DNA of 64,000 bases. Origin: Flavobacterium lutivivi (GTDB taxonomy: Bacteria > Bacteroidota > Bacteroidia > Flavobacteriales > Flavobacteriaceae). Positions 35,350 to 43,696 of the stretch are shown here, in pieces. The stretch lies in contig NZ_BMIM01000001.1 of NCBI RefSeq assembly GCF_014642275.1, positions 62,001 through 126,000 of the forward strand, given 5' to 3'. The notes under the pieces were generated by a model. The model was not told where the DNA came from, ran no database searches, and was given only the letters and a program-made list of their open reading frames with translations. The position numbers were made by a program, and so were the translations under genes. Within the stretch, counting starts at the first letter, position 1. The number at the start of each line of letters is the position of its first letter.

Positions 35350-36156
35350 CTAATGAAATTCTTCTGGAATAATACAAACCGGAATTGGGTTCATTTTATG
35401 CTGATTTATGGTGTTTAATCTTTTATAAATATCAAAAACCACTTTTTCTCTTCCAGAAAAATCTTCACTTTTTTTATTTCTTTCAACTTGTTCCATTGCC
35501 CATTCTAATTCATCATAACTTGCGCCTAGTTGGTCTTCATCTGTCCTAGAATCGCCAAATAGTCCATCAGTAGGTGCTGCGTTCAATATAGATTGAGGCA
35601 CTTTTAGATATTTGCCTATTTCATAAACTTCACTTTTTACTAAATCGGCAATTGGGCTAAGATCAACACCACCATCACCATATTTGGTGTAAAAACCTAC
35701 GCCAAAATCTTCAACTTTATTTCCTGTTCCTGCTACCAGCAATCCGTGAATTCCAGCAAAATAATATAATGTTGACATTCTCAATCTTGCACGGGTATTT
35801 GCAAGCGAAAGATTCAATTTGTCCTGATTTTCTATTTCAGGAACTGCTTTTTTAAATGTTTCAAAGACCGGAGTCAAGTCAGCAATTGCATGTTCAACAT
35901 TTGGAAACCGACTCATCAGTTGCTCAATATGTTCTTTGCCTCTGTTTACTTGAGTAATATGTTGATGAATAGGCATTTCTACACAAAGTGTTTTTAAACC
36001 CGTTTGCGCACACAAAGAAGAAGTTACTGCTGAGTCAATTCCACCCGAAATTCCTATAACAAATCCTTCAACTTTTGCGTTTTGTGCATATTCTCTTAAC
36101 CATGTAACAATATAGTTGCTGATTTCCCCTACCTTAAAATTGTTTTTTTTAGTCAT
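35350..36156 (-). CDS. nadE: NAD(+) synthase, ammonia-dependent
   Basis: 268 residues, the short bacterial form without a glutaminase domain, so it should use ammonia. The ATP pyrophosphatase P-loop is IGISGGIDSAV (about 34-44). KVEDFGVGFYTKYGDGGVDLSPIADLVKSEV is the conserved NAD-synthase core, and PTDGLFGDSRTDEDQLGASYDELEWAM is the adenylate-binding region. It amidates nicotinic acid adenine dinucleotide to NAD. Divergent from gldB with a 99-base gap. Confidence 0.95.
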   Translation of the reverse strand: MTKKNNFKVGEISNYIVTWLREYAQNAKVEGFVIGISGGIDSAVTSSLCAQTGLKTLCVEMPIHQHITQVNRGKEHIEQLMSRFPNVEHAIADLTPVFETFKKAVPEIENQDKLNLSLANTRARLRMSTLYYFAGIHGLLVAGTGNKVEDFGVGFYTKYGDGGVDLSPIADLVKSEVYEIGKYLKVPQSILNAAPTDGLFGDSRTDEDQLGASYDELEWAMEQVERNKKSEDFSGREKVVFDIYKRLNTINQHKMNPIPVCIIPEEFH

Positions 36157-36186
36157 TTATTATGATTTTTTTTAAAAACTGCCATG

Positions 36187-36194
36187 TATATTTG
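36187..36194 (+). promoter_or_regulatory. Possible gldBC -7 box
   Basis: TATATTTG matches TAnnTTTG and would give a leader of about 55 bases for gldB. No -33 TTG at the right distance. Confidence 0.35.
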
Positions 36195-36255
36195 CAAATG
36201 TAATTAAATAGAAAAAAATAAATTCTCAAAAATTTAATTTTAATACCTTGAATCT

Positions 36256-37218
36256 ATGCGTTTTTTTGTTGGGTTAGTTTGTCTTCTGATGTTTATTTCT
36301 TGTGATAAAAAAACAAAGGTTGAAAAAGAAGTTGAGGAAATTCCAGTTGAAGTAAAAGTTGTTCGGTTCGAAAAAGATTTTTTTGAAACTAAACCAACTG
36401 ATTTGCAAAATTTAAAAGCTGAGTATCCTTTCTTCTTTCCCGAAGGAAATGATGACAAAGTGTGGATAGAAAAAATGCAAAATCCGCTTTGGCGCGAACT
36501 ATACAATGAAGTTGAAAAAAAATACTCAAATTTTGGTAAGCAAACCAATGAGATTGAAGATCTTTTCAAACACATTAAATATTATTTTCCAAAAACAAAA
36601 ATGCCAACAGTTTATACCGTTATAGGCGAAATGGATTATAATGGGAAAGCAATTTATGCAAATGATAAGTTGATTATCGCACTCGAGCTATATCTTGGTA
36701 AAAACAATAAATTCTATGAATTTCCAGAATATCTAAAACAAAACTTTGAAGAAAGACAAATGATGCCAGATATTGTTTCTAGTTTTGCTCTCAAAGCAAT
36801 TCCCGCACCTCAAGAAAAATCTTTTATAGACGAAATGGTTTACTACGGTAAAGAATTGTATCTAAAAGATGTTTTACTTCCAAATTATAATGATGCAGAA
36901 AAAATAGGATATCTACCAGAGCAAATAAGCTGGTGTCAAGAAAATGAAAGCTACATTTGGCGATTTTTTATAGATGAAAACCTTTTATACAGTTCAGACT
37001 CTAGACTAGAAAATCGTTTTCTTAATTGGGCACCATTCTCAAAATTTTATCTCGAAATAGATAATGAATCTCCAGGAAGAGTTGGTCAATGGATAGGATG
37101 GCAAATAGTTCGCTCTTTTATGGAGAATAACCCAAAAGTAACATTGCCTGAATTGCTAAAAATGAGTGGAAAAACAATTTTTGAGCGTTCAAAATATAAA
37201 CCAAAGAAAAATGAATAA
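36256..37218 (+). CDS. gldB: Gliding motility lipoprotein GldB
   Basis: 320 residues. The lipoprotein signal MRFFVGLVCLLMFISCDKK puts the lipid Cys at 16. The sequence EMDYNGKAIYANDKLIIALELYLGKNNKFYEFPEYLKQNFEERQMM and PGRVGQWIGWQIVRSFMENNPKVTLPELLKMSGKTIFERSKYKPKK are recognisable GldB hallmarks. GldB is needed for gliding and type IX secretion in Flavobacterium; its exact role is unknown. It is followed by gldC with an eight-base overlap, the usual flavobacterial order. Confidence 0.95.
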   Translation: MRFFVGLVCLLMFISCDKKTKVEKEVEEIPVEVKVVRFEKDFFETKPTDLQNLKAEYPFFFPEGNDDKVWIEKMQNPLWRELYNEVEKKYSNFGKQTNEIEDLFKHIKYYFPKTKMPTVYTVIGEMDYNGKAIYANDKLIIALELYLGKNNKFYEFPEYLKQNFEERQMMPDIVSSFALKAIPAPQEKSFIDEMVYYGKELYLKDVLLPNYNDAEKIGYLPEQISWCQENESYIWRFFIDENLLYSSDSRLENRFLNWAPFSKFYLEIDNESPGRVGQWIGWQIVRSFMENNPKVTLPELLKMSGKTIFERSKYKPKKNE

Positions 37219-37534
37219 TTTAAAATCTGAAATAAAAATAACCGTTGAGCTAGATGAAAATAGAGTTCCCGAAAAATTAACTTGGTCTGCTCAAGATGGT
37301 GGTGTCAATGAGGAACAGGCAAAAGCCATGTTGCTTTCAATTTGGGATAGTAATGCTAAAGAAACACTGCGTATTGATTTATGGACAAAAGACATGCCTG
37401 TTGATGAGATGAAACAGTTTTTTCATCAAACTCTAGTTGCTATGGCAGATACTTTTCAACGTGCAACTACCGATGAGAAAATGGCGGACACGATGAGAGA
37501 TTTTTGCGATTATTTTGCCGAGAAATTGGAATAG
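37211..37534 (+). CDS. gldC: Gliding motility protein GldC
   Basis: 107 residues from MNNLKSEIKITVELDENRVPEKLTW; the frame is open 15 codons further upstream inside gldB, but this ATG matches the family N-terminus. Soluble, no signal peptide. The sequence SAQDGGVNEEQAKAMLLSIWD...ETLRIDLWTKDMPVDEMKQFFHQTLVAMADTFQRAT is typical of GldC, a small protein that enhances gliding in F. johnsoniae. Overlaps gldB by eight bases. Confidence 0.95.
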   Translation: MNNLKSEIKITVELDENRVPEKLTWSAQDGGVNEEQAKAMLLSIWDSNAKETLRIDLWTKDMPVDEMKQFFHQTLVAMADTFQRATTDEKMADTMRDFCDYFAEKLE

Positions 37535-37577
37535 AGTAAATAATATTTATTTTTGGAGAAATCTAAAAATTAACTTA

Positions 37578-38159
37578 ATGAAATTATTTAACAAAACATT
37601 ATTTATTATCCCTGCATTATTTTTGTTTTCATGTAGTAGTGATAGTAGTTCTTCGTCTGGAAACTGTGATTCAGATATTAATTTTATGCAAACAGGCAAA
37701 ATACTAAACTACTCATTGGAACAGTTTGGATTTGTTGCTGGAGCTATGAAATTGGAATTTGGAGCTTGTGATGGAACGGGTGTTTATTCACTTAGTAGAA
37801 AATATTTTGATACATCAGGTGCTGAAACTGGCTCACAAGTAGATAAAATAAAAATAGAAGGTGATTATATGAAAATTGATGTGTCAAATTCTGAAACTTT
37901 TTATGAAAGATTATATAAAAAGAATGCTCAGTTAGGCGATACTTGGGAAGATACTAAAGCAGATGGAACTATTTATACTAGAGAAGTAATCGATGTCGAC
38001 TCACTTATCACTGTTCCCGCAGGTTCATTTCATTGCAAAGTTTACAAACAGACAAGTTCAAACAGCATTGGAGAGAATTATATATTCTGGAATGATGAGT
38101 ATGGAGAAATAATGGAAGAATCGCTTTTTCTAACCCTAAAGCTTTCAAGTCATAACTAA
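37578..38159 (+). CDS. Lipoprotein of unknown function
   Basis: 193 residues from the ATG at 37578; the frame is open to 37515, but the lipoprotein signal (MKLFNKTLFIIPALFLFSCSSDSSSSSG, lipid Cys at 19) fixes the start. The body is beta-rich: YSLEQFGFVAGAMKLEFGACDGTGVYSLSRKYFD, GDTWEDTKADGTIYTREVIDVDSLITVPAGSFHCKVYKQTSSNSIGENYIFWNDEYGEIMEE, the last part resembling secreted proteins with a DUF-type lipocalin-like fold. No firm family. It lies 43 bases after gldC and may be co-transcribed with it. Confidence 0.72.
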   Translation: MKLFNKTLFIIPALFLFSCSSDSSSSSGNCDSDINFMQTGKILNYSLEQFGFVAGAMKLEFGACDGTGVYSLSRKYFDTSGAETGSQVDKIKIEGDYMKIDVSNSETFYERLYKKNAQLGDTWEDTKADGTIYTREVIDVDSLITVPAGSFHCKVYKQTSSNSIGENYIFWNDEYGEIMEESLFLTLKLSSHN

Positions 38160-38192
38160 AAAAAAGGTCTCAATAATTTGAGACCTTTTTTT
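38160..38192. terminator. Bidirectional terminator between the lipoprotein gene and engB
   Basis: Stem GGTCTCAA/TTGAGACC (38166-38173 and 38178-38185) with A-run before and T-run after. Confidence 0.88.
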
Positions 38193-38805
38193 ATGAATTA
38201 TTTTTAAAAATACCATCATTTATTTCGTCAATAAATTCAAGAAGTTTATCCTTGCCTGTATTTTCTAAGGACGAAGTAACAAAATGTTGTGGCATTTCTT
38301 CCCAGTTGTTGGCAAGCAAAGCTTTTCTATAAGCAGCCACATGCGAGTCAATTTTAGTTCGGCTAATTTTATCAGCTTTAGTAAATATAATACAAAATGG
38401 AACGCCAGTTTCACCTAAATAAGTAATGAATTCCAAATCAATTTTTTGTGCTTCATGACGAATATCTATCAAAACAAAAGCACAAACCAATTGCTCTCTT
38501 TTTTCAAAATAATCGGTAATAAATTTTTGAAAAATTTCTTTGGTTTTCTTAGAAACCTTTGCATATCCATAACCTGGCAAATCAACAAGAAACCAGTTTT
38601 GGTTTATCTTGAAGTGGTTTATCAATTGTGTTTTTCCTGGTTTTGCAGACGTTTTTGCCAAATTTTTGTTCCCTGTGAGCATGTTAATCAAAGAAGACTT
38701 ACCCACATTTGATCTGCCAATAAAAGCATATTCTGGCAAAGGCTCTTTTGGGCATTTGCTCACATCTGAATTGCTTATTATAAACTCTGCTGTATTTATT
38801 TTCAT
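38191..38805 (-). CDS. engB: Ribosome biogenesis GTP-binding protein EngB/YsxC
   Basis: 204 residues with the full GTPase set: G1 GRSNVGKSSLINMLTG, G2 region KPGKTQLIN, G3 DLPGYGYAKVS, G4 FTKADKIS and G5-like VTSSLENTGK. This cytosolic GTPase helps assemble the large ribosomal subunit. The -7 box TATCTTTG (38817-38810) ends 4 bases before the ATG, so the transcript looks leaderless. Confidence 0.95.
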   Translation of the reverse strand: MKINTAEFIISNSDVSKCPKEPLPEYAFIGRSNVGKSSLINMLTGNKNLAKTSAKPGKTQLINHFKINQNWFLVDLPGYGYAKVSKKTKEIFQKFITDYFEKREQLVCAFVLIDIRHEAQKIDLEFITYLGETGVPFCIIFTKADKISRTKIDSHVAAYRKALLANNWEEMPQHFVTSSLENTGKDKLLEFIDEINDGIFKNNS

Positions 38806-38809
38806 CTGG

Positions 38810-38817
38810 CAAAGATA
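38810..38817 (-). promoter_or_regulatory. engB -7 box, apparently leaderless
   Basis: The minus strand reads TATCTTTG (exact TAnnTTTG), 4 bases before the engB ATG. Confidence 0.52.
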
Positions 38818-38821
38818 GATA

Positions 38822-38846
38822 TAAAAAAAGTCCTTTCGAAGGACTT
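38822..38846 (-). terminator. Terminator of the alpha/beta hydrolase gene
   Basis: Perfect stem AAGTCCTT/AAGGACTT with loop TCG (38828-38846); a plus-strand A-run (38824-38829) gives U on the minus strand. Confidence 0.78.
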
Positions 38847-38851
38847 GAGTT

Positions 38852-39616
38852 TTAAAGATGAACTTCTTTTAACCATTCATGCAATAGCCTGTTAAACTCA
38901 TCTGGATGTTCCATCATGGCTGCATGTCCGCATTTATCTATCCAATAAAGCGAAGAATTTGGCATAAGTTTATGGAACTCTTCTGCAACTTCTGGTGGTG
39001 TTACAGTATCATTTTTACCCCAAATTAAACAAGTTTTCACATGCATTTTTGGTAAATCTTTGGACATATTATGACGAATAGCACTTTTGGCAATAGTCAA
39101 TGTTTTCAATACTTTCATTCTGTCATTGACAACGGCAAAAACCTCGTCAACAATTTCCTTAGTTGCTACTTTTGGGTCATAAAAAACACCTTCTGCTTTT
39201 TTCTTGATATATTCATAATCGCCACGTTTTGGGTAACTATCTCCCATGGCACTTTCATATAATCCCGAACTTCCAGTAAGAACTAGTCCAGCTACTTTTT
39301 CTGGATACATTTTAGAATGATAAAGTGCAATGTGTCCACCAAGCGAATTACCCAAAAGAATTACACGTTCAAACCCTTTGAAAGTGATGAAGTCTTTCAC
39401 GAATTTTGCGAAAGCTTTCACGTTTGTTTTTAGGATATTTTGGGTGTATAGAGGTAATTCTGGTATAATAACTTTATAGCCATTTTGTGAAAAATAATCA
39501 GCAACGCCATTAAAATTACTCAATCCACCCATTAAGCCATGAAGAACAACAATTGGTGTTCCTTCTCCAGCTTCATAGTAACTGTATTTACCCTCTTTTT
39601 TAAATTTATTTTCCAT
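38852..39616 (-). CDS. Alpha/beta-fold hydrolase
   Basis: 254 residues, no signal peptide. The oxyanion motif is VVLHGLMGGLSNF, the nucleophile elbow is LLGNSLGGHIALYHSKMYPE (Ser in GNSLGG), the acid is in CLIWGKNDTVTPPEVAEEF, and the catalytic His is in IDKCGHAAMMEHPDEF. This is the single-domain hydrolase fold of esterases and C-C bond hydrolases; the substrate cannot be given. Monocistronic with its own terminator; -7 box TATATTTG lies at 39650-39643. Confidence 0.9.
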   Translation of the reverse strand: MENKFKKEGKYSYYEAGEGTPIVVLHGLMGGLSNFNGVADYFSQNGYKVIIPELPLYTQNILKTNVKAFAKFVKDFITFKGFERVILLGNSLGGHIALYHSKMYPEKVAGLVLTGSSGLYESAMGDSYPKRGDYEYIKKKAEGVFYDPKVATKEIVDEVFAVVNDRMKVLKTLTIAKSAIRHNMSKDLPKMHVKTCLIWGKNDTVTPPEVAEEFHKLMPNSSLYWIDKCGHAAMMEHPDEFNRLLHEWLKEVHL

Positions 39617-39642
39617 TCAGAAATAGCCATTTCATGTGTTCA

Positions 39643-39650
39643 CAAATATA
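39643..39650 (-). promoter_or_regulatory. Hydrolase gene -7 box
   Basis: The minus strand reads TATATTTG, 26 bases before the ATG at 39616. A TTG at 39678-39676 is 25 bases upstream, longer than usual. Confidence 0.42.
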
Positions 39651-39912
39651 TAATATTCTAGAAATATTTTGATTTCAATACGAAATTATTCACCAAAAAG
39701 AATGACGGTTTGGTTAATGGTGGTTTCTAGCGATAATAATTTTCTAGTAATCAAGCGTGTAAGACAAAATTTCCTCTTTGAGTTTTTCTTAATGTAATTT
39801 CTTTTTTGATAAAATTTTTTCAAAATCCACAACAACAAATATCAATTCAATGAAAATTGTTTAACAAAATGAAACTTAATGGTTTCCAAATTCTTTTGAA
39901 AAATATAGCAAA

Positions 39913-39977
39913 GTGGTAAAACTTATTAACAAAGTGGTATTTTGTGGTAAAATGTGGTAATTATTTTTATATTTTTG
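39913..39977 (+). promoter_or_regulatory. mraZ/dcw promoter with phased GTGGT boxes (likely MraZ operator)
   Basis: The -7 box is TATTTTTG (39970-39977); TTTG at 39941-39944 is a possible -33. Upstream, GTGGT occurs at 39913, 39934, 39944 and 39954; the last three are exactly 10 bp apart (GTGGT-N5) and the first is 21 bp further up. MraZ of other bacteria binds three TGGGN boxes separated by five bases in its own promoter, so this is very probably the flavobacterial version, giving autorepression of the dcw operon. The rest of the 385-base gap (39617-39912) holds nothing else I can name. Confidence 0.7.
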
Positions 39978-40001
39978 TCCATTATCATAAACTATCGTTT
40001 T

Positions 40002-40475
40002 TTGAACTCAATAATTGGAACATACGAATGTAAACTTGATGCCAAAGGAAGGCTGATGATTCCTGTTGCTCTAAAAAAGCAATTGTCAGCTTCGTTGCAA
40101 GATGGTTTTGTGTTGAAACGTTCTGTTTTTCAACCATGTCTCGAGTTGTATCCAATGAGTGAATGGAATCTTATGATGAATAAAATCAACAAGTTGAATC
40201 GTTTTGTAAAGAAAAATAACGACTTCATAAGACGTTTTACGGCAGGTGTAAAAATTGTTGAGGTTGATGATTTGGGCAGACTTTTAGTTCCAAAAGACTT
40301 AGTGGGTTTTGCTAATCTTTCAAAGGATATAGTGTTGTCTTCGGCTGTTAATATTGTTGAAGTGTGGGATAAAGATGCTTATGAAAAATCAATTTCCGGA
40401 GAAGATGTTGATTTTGCTGATTTGGCTGAAGATGTAATGGGTAATATTAATGATGATGGTGATGGAATATCATAA
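40002..40475 (+). CDS. mraZ: Transcriptional regulator MraZ
   Basis: 157 residues starting at a TTG (NSIIGTYECKLDAKGRLMIPVALKKQL), which is the family N-terminus; the frame is open upstream to a GTG at 39954, but that codon lies before the -7 box. Two MraZ/AbrB-like DNA-binding motifs are present: YECKLDAKGRLMIP and VKIVEVDDLGRLLVPKDL, each with the DxxGR core. MraZ forms a ring and represses the division and cell wall operon. The end of the gene overlaps rsmH. Confidence 0.94.
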   Translation: MNSIIGTYECKLDAKGRLMIPVALKKQLSASLQDGFVLKRSVFQPCLELYPMSEWNLMMNKINKLNRFVKKNNDFIRRFTAGVKIVEVDDLGRLLVPKDLVGFANLSKDIVLSSAVNIVEVWDKDAYEKSISGEDVDFADLAEDVMGNINDDGDGIS

Positions 40476-41358
40476 TCCAGTTTTATTGAAGGAAACTGTC
40501 GATGGGTTGAATATTAAGCCTGATGGTGTTTATGTTGATGTGACTTTTGGTGGTGGCGGACATTCAAGAGAGATTTTAAAAAGACTTAATGACAAAGGAA
40601 GGTTGTATGCATTTGATCAAGATGAAGATGCTTTAAATAATGCAATTGATGACGAAAGATTTGTTTTGATACACGAAAATTTCAGATATATAAAAAGATT
40701 TTTGAGGTTTCATGGTGTGAAAAGCGTTGACGGAATTTTAGCAGATTTAGGAGTTTCGTCACATCAATTTGATGTTCCAGAAAGAGGTTTTTCAACTCGT
40801 TTTGATGCCGAACTCGATATGAGAATGAGTAAACGAAATGATTTGAGTGCTTATGTGGTTGTGAATGAATATGATGATGCCAATTTGAGAAGAGTTTTTT
40901 TGGATTATGGTGAATTAAAAAATGCACCAGCATTGTCAAGAACAATTATTGAGGCAAGAACAAAAAAGCCAATCAAAACTACTGATGAATTGAAAATCGT
41001 TCTTTCAAAATATTTGCCAGAAAAAATCAAAAACAAAGTTTTAGCTCAAATCTATCAAGCCATTCGAATTGAGGTAAATCAAGAAATGGAAGTTCTAAAA
41101 GAGTTTTTGGAACAATCATTAGAAATATTGAAACCTGAAGGAAGACTAAGTGTTATTTCTTATCACTCTTTAGAAGATAGATTGGTAAAAAGATTCATGA
41201 AAAACGGCATGTTTGAAGGTGAACCTGAGCGAGATTTTTATGGAAATTTTTCTGTTCCTTTTGATTTGGTAGGTAAATTAATTGTTCCAGATGAAGAGGA
41301 AATAAAAGTAAATAACAGAGCTAGAAGCGCAAAATTGAGAATCGCCGAGAAAAAATGA
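40450..41358 (+). CDS. rsmH: 16S rRNA (cytosine(1402)-N4)-methyltransferase
   Basis: About 300 residues. Four possible starts lie close together (40450, 40453, 40456, 40462); the ATG at 40462 gives MEYHNPVLLKETVDG, the commonest N-terminus. SAM-binding motif: YVDVTFGGGGHSREIL; also GILADLGVSSHQFDVPERGFSTRFDAELDMRM and SVISYHSLEDRLVKRFM, all RsmH signatures. It methylates C1402 of 16S rRNA in the decoding centre. Second gene of the dcw operon, overlapping both mraZ and the ftsL gene. Confidence 0.95.
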   Translation: MMMVMEYHNPVLLKETVDGLNIKPDGVYVDVTFGGGGHSREILKRLNDKGRLYAFDQDEDALNNAIDDERFVLIHENFRYIKRFLRFHGVKSVDGILADLGVSSHQFDVPERGFSTRFDAELDMRMSKRNDLSAYVVVNEYDDANLRRVFLDYGELKNAPALSRTIIEARTKKPIKTTDELKIVLSKYLPEKIKNKVLAQIYQAIRIEVNQEMEVLKEFLEQSLEILKPEGRLSVISYHSLEDRLVKRFMKNGMFEGEPERDFYGNFSVPFDLVGKLIVPDEEEIKVNNRARSAKLRIAEKK

Positions 41359-41702
41359 AAAAAGGAGTTTATGGCATATTAAAAGCTCGTTTTTTAGTAA
41401 ACGAAGATGCTACAAAAAACTGGAGGTTTATTCTCTATTTGCTTTTGTTAGCTATGTTGATGATTGCTAATACTCACAGATACGAACAAAAAGTTTTCAA
41501 AATAGCTGAATTGACCAATGAAGTAAAAGAACTCCGTTCAGTTTTTGTTGACAAGCGTTCAGAACTGATGAAATTGAAAATGGAATCAACGGTTTCACAG
41601 AAAATGATTGAAAGAAATATTTTTCCTTCATCAGTTCCGCCAAAAAAAATTAAAGTAAAAAAACCAAAAGAAAAGACATTCTTTGAAAAAATATGGCAGT
41701 AG
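41355..41702 (+). CDS. ftsL: FtsL-like cell division protein
   Basis: 115 residues with a short basic cytoplasmic N-terminus, one membrane helix at about 23-39 (FILYLLLLAMLMIANTH), and a periplasmic helix predicted to be a coiled coil (AELTNEVKELRSVFVDKRSELMKLKMES). This is the layout of FtsL, which together with FtsB/Q recruits FtsWI to the septum. Sequence identity is low as usual in the family; position between rsmH and ftsI supports the call. The start overlaps rsmH (ATGA) and the end overlaps ftsI by ten bases. Confidence 0.85.
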   Translation: MKKGVYGILKARFLVNEDATKNWRFILYLLLLAMLMIANTHRYEQKVFKIAELTNEVKELRSVFVDKRSELMKLKMESTVSQKMIERNIFPSSVPPKKIKVKKPKEKTFFEKIWQ

Positions 41703-43696
41703 AAGATAAGCAAATATCTTACAGAATTTATCTGGTGGCTTTCGGGATTTTCCTGATGGCTTGTGCTGTCGTATTTAAAATTACCAAGATTCAATGGGTT
41801 GAAGGGGAACATTACAGAAAATTGGCGAAAGAAAAATCAGTTAAGAATTTTGTTATTCCAGCCAATAAAGGAAATATTTATTCTGCTGATGGTAGTTTGC
41901 TTGCAACATCAATACCCAATTATACTGTCAGATTTGATGCTGTTGCACCAAAGTCTGAAGATTTTAAAAAAAATGTAAAAGCGCTTTCAGACTCTTTATC
42001 AGTTATGCTTGGGAAACCAAGTTCGTATTATCATGCTGAACTTAGAAAAGCAAAAGCAAATAACAATAGGTATTTATTGCTTGCACGCGACCTAAGTTAT
42101 ACAGAATACATGCGTCTAAAAAGTTTTCCTCTATTTAATCTAGGAGCTTACAAAGGCGGTTTGATCACGGAACAAAAAACTGTTCGCGAACATCCAATTG
42201 GAAAAATTGCCGAAAGAACTATAGGTTACGAAAGAATATTGCCAAATGGTGAACTAGATGGTAAAGGTATTGAATGGTCTTTTAGAAAATATTTGAATGG
42301 AAAAGACGGGAAAATACTCAAACAAAAAATTGCAAAAGGACAATGGAAACCCATTAGAGATGTAAATGAAGTTGATCCTCAAGATGGTTATGATGTTATT
42401 TCAACTATTGATGTTTATATACAAGACATTGCTCATCACGCGTTGTTAAAGCAATTGCAAGATTATGGCGCAGATCATGGTTGTGTAGTAGTTATGGAAA
42501 CCCAAACAGGAAATGTAAAAGCAATATCAAATCTTGGAAAAGCTGAAGATGGTTCCTACTACGAAACAGTAAATTATGCAATAACTGAATCCCACGAACC
42601 AGGTTCTACTTTTAAATTGGTAGATTTAATAGCATTGCTCGATGATAATAAAGTTGATACAAGTAAAGTCTATGATACAAATGGCGGTATAATAACCTAT
42701 TATGGAAGAAAAGTTCGCGACTCACACGAAGGTGGTTATGGTAAAATTTCTCTAGCACGAGGTTTCGAAGTTTCTTCAAATACTGTGATGGTGCAAGCCG
42801 TTTATGAGAATTATAAAAATAATCCAAAAGAATTTGTAGATAGAATAGATGCAATGGGGTTAAATAAACCACTTGGATTACCTTTCAAAGGAGAAGGAAA
42901 ACCATTTATTCCTCAACCTGGCGAAAATACTTGGAGCGGAATTGCACTGCCTTGGATGGCTTATGGCTATGGAGTTTCGGTTACACCTTTGCAAACATTG
43001 ACACTTTATAATGCTATTGCAAATAATGGTAAAATGGTTAAACCAAAATTTGTGTCAGAAATTAAAGAGTGGAACAAAGTCATAAAAAAATACAATACCG
43101 AAGTAATCAATCCAAAAATTTGTTCTGATCAAACCATCAAAAAGTTAAAGGCAATACTAGGAAATGTTGTGAAACGCGGTACTGCATCAAAGTTGTATTC
43201 TAAAGACTTTTCTATGGCAGGAAAAACAGGAACAGCTGCAGCAAATTATGGTTCTAATGGTGGTGCAGATAAATATTATATATCATCTTTTGCTGGTTTT
43301 TTCCCAGTCGAAAACCCAAAATATTCTTGTATTGTAGTTGTACATAAGCCTAATACTTCTAATAATAATTATTATGGAGCAGATGTAGCTGGTCCAGTTT
43401 TTAAGAGAATTGCTCAAAAAATATTTACCGATGCGCCTTCTACAAATGAGATTAAAAGCTTAAACAAAAAAGTACTCAAACAAGAAAAAGCTTATCAAGA
43501 TTATTATTCAATGATAAGTTCAAATAAAAAAACACTCCCAAACCTGAAAGGAATGCCAGGTATGGATGCGGTTGCACTTTTAGAAAATATGAAAATCAAA
43601 GTTAAAGTGATAGGCGCAGGAAAAGTAAAAAAACAATCAATTCAACCAGGTGAATCTTTAGAAAAAATTAAATCTATTACACTCGAATTATCGTGA
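41693..43696 (+). CDS. ftsI: Peptidoglycan D,D-transpeptidase FtsI (class B PBP) with PASTA domain
   Basis: 667 residues: one N-terminal membrane helix (IYLVAFGIFLMACAVVF), a dimerisation domain, the transpeptidase domain and a C-terminal PASTA domain (LPNLKGMPGMDAVALLENMKIKVKVIGAGKVKKQSIQPG). Active-site motifs: Ser305 in STFK, SSN at 361-363 and KTGT at 511-514. It makes 4-3 cross-links in septal peptidoglycan together with FtsW. It overlaps murE by four bases. Resistance-type changes cannot be judged. Confidence 0.95.
   Translation: MAVEDKQISYRIYLVAFGIFLMACAVVFKITKIQWVEGEHYRKLAKEKSVKNFVIPANKGNIYSADGSLLATSIPNYTVRFDAVAPKSEDFKKNVKALSDSLSVMLGKPSSYYHAELRKAKANNNRYLLLARDLSYTEYMRLKSFPLFNLGAYKGGLITEQKTVREHPIGKIAERTIGYERILPNGELDGKGIEWSFRKYLNGKDGKILKQKIAKGQWKPIRDVNEVDPQDGYDVISTIDVYIQDIAHHALLKQLQDYGADHGCVVVMETQTGNVKAISNLGKAEDGSYYETVNYAITESHEPGSTFKLVDLIALLDDNKVDTSKVYDTNGGIITYYGRKVRDSHEGGYGKISLARGFEVSSNTVMVQAVYENYKNNPKEFVDRIDAMGLNKPLGLPFKGEGKPFIPQPGENTWSGIALPWMAYGYGVSVTPLQTLTLYNAIANNGKMVKPKFVSEIKEWNKVIKKYNTEVINPKICSDQTIKKLKAILGNVVKRGTASKLYSKDFSMAGKTGTAAANYGSNGGADKYYISSFAGFFPVENPKYSCIVVVHKPNTSNNNYYGADVAGPVFKRIAQKIFTDAPSTNEIKSLNKKVLKQEKAYQDYYSMISSNKKTLPNLKGMPGMDAVALLENMKIKVKVIGAGKVKKQSIQPGESLEKIKSITLELS

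Noticed and set aside
37166-37210. N-terminal extension of GldC inside gldB
   Set aside because: GldC of relatives starts at MNNLKSEIKIT; the upstream 15 codons only read the end of gldB in another frame.
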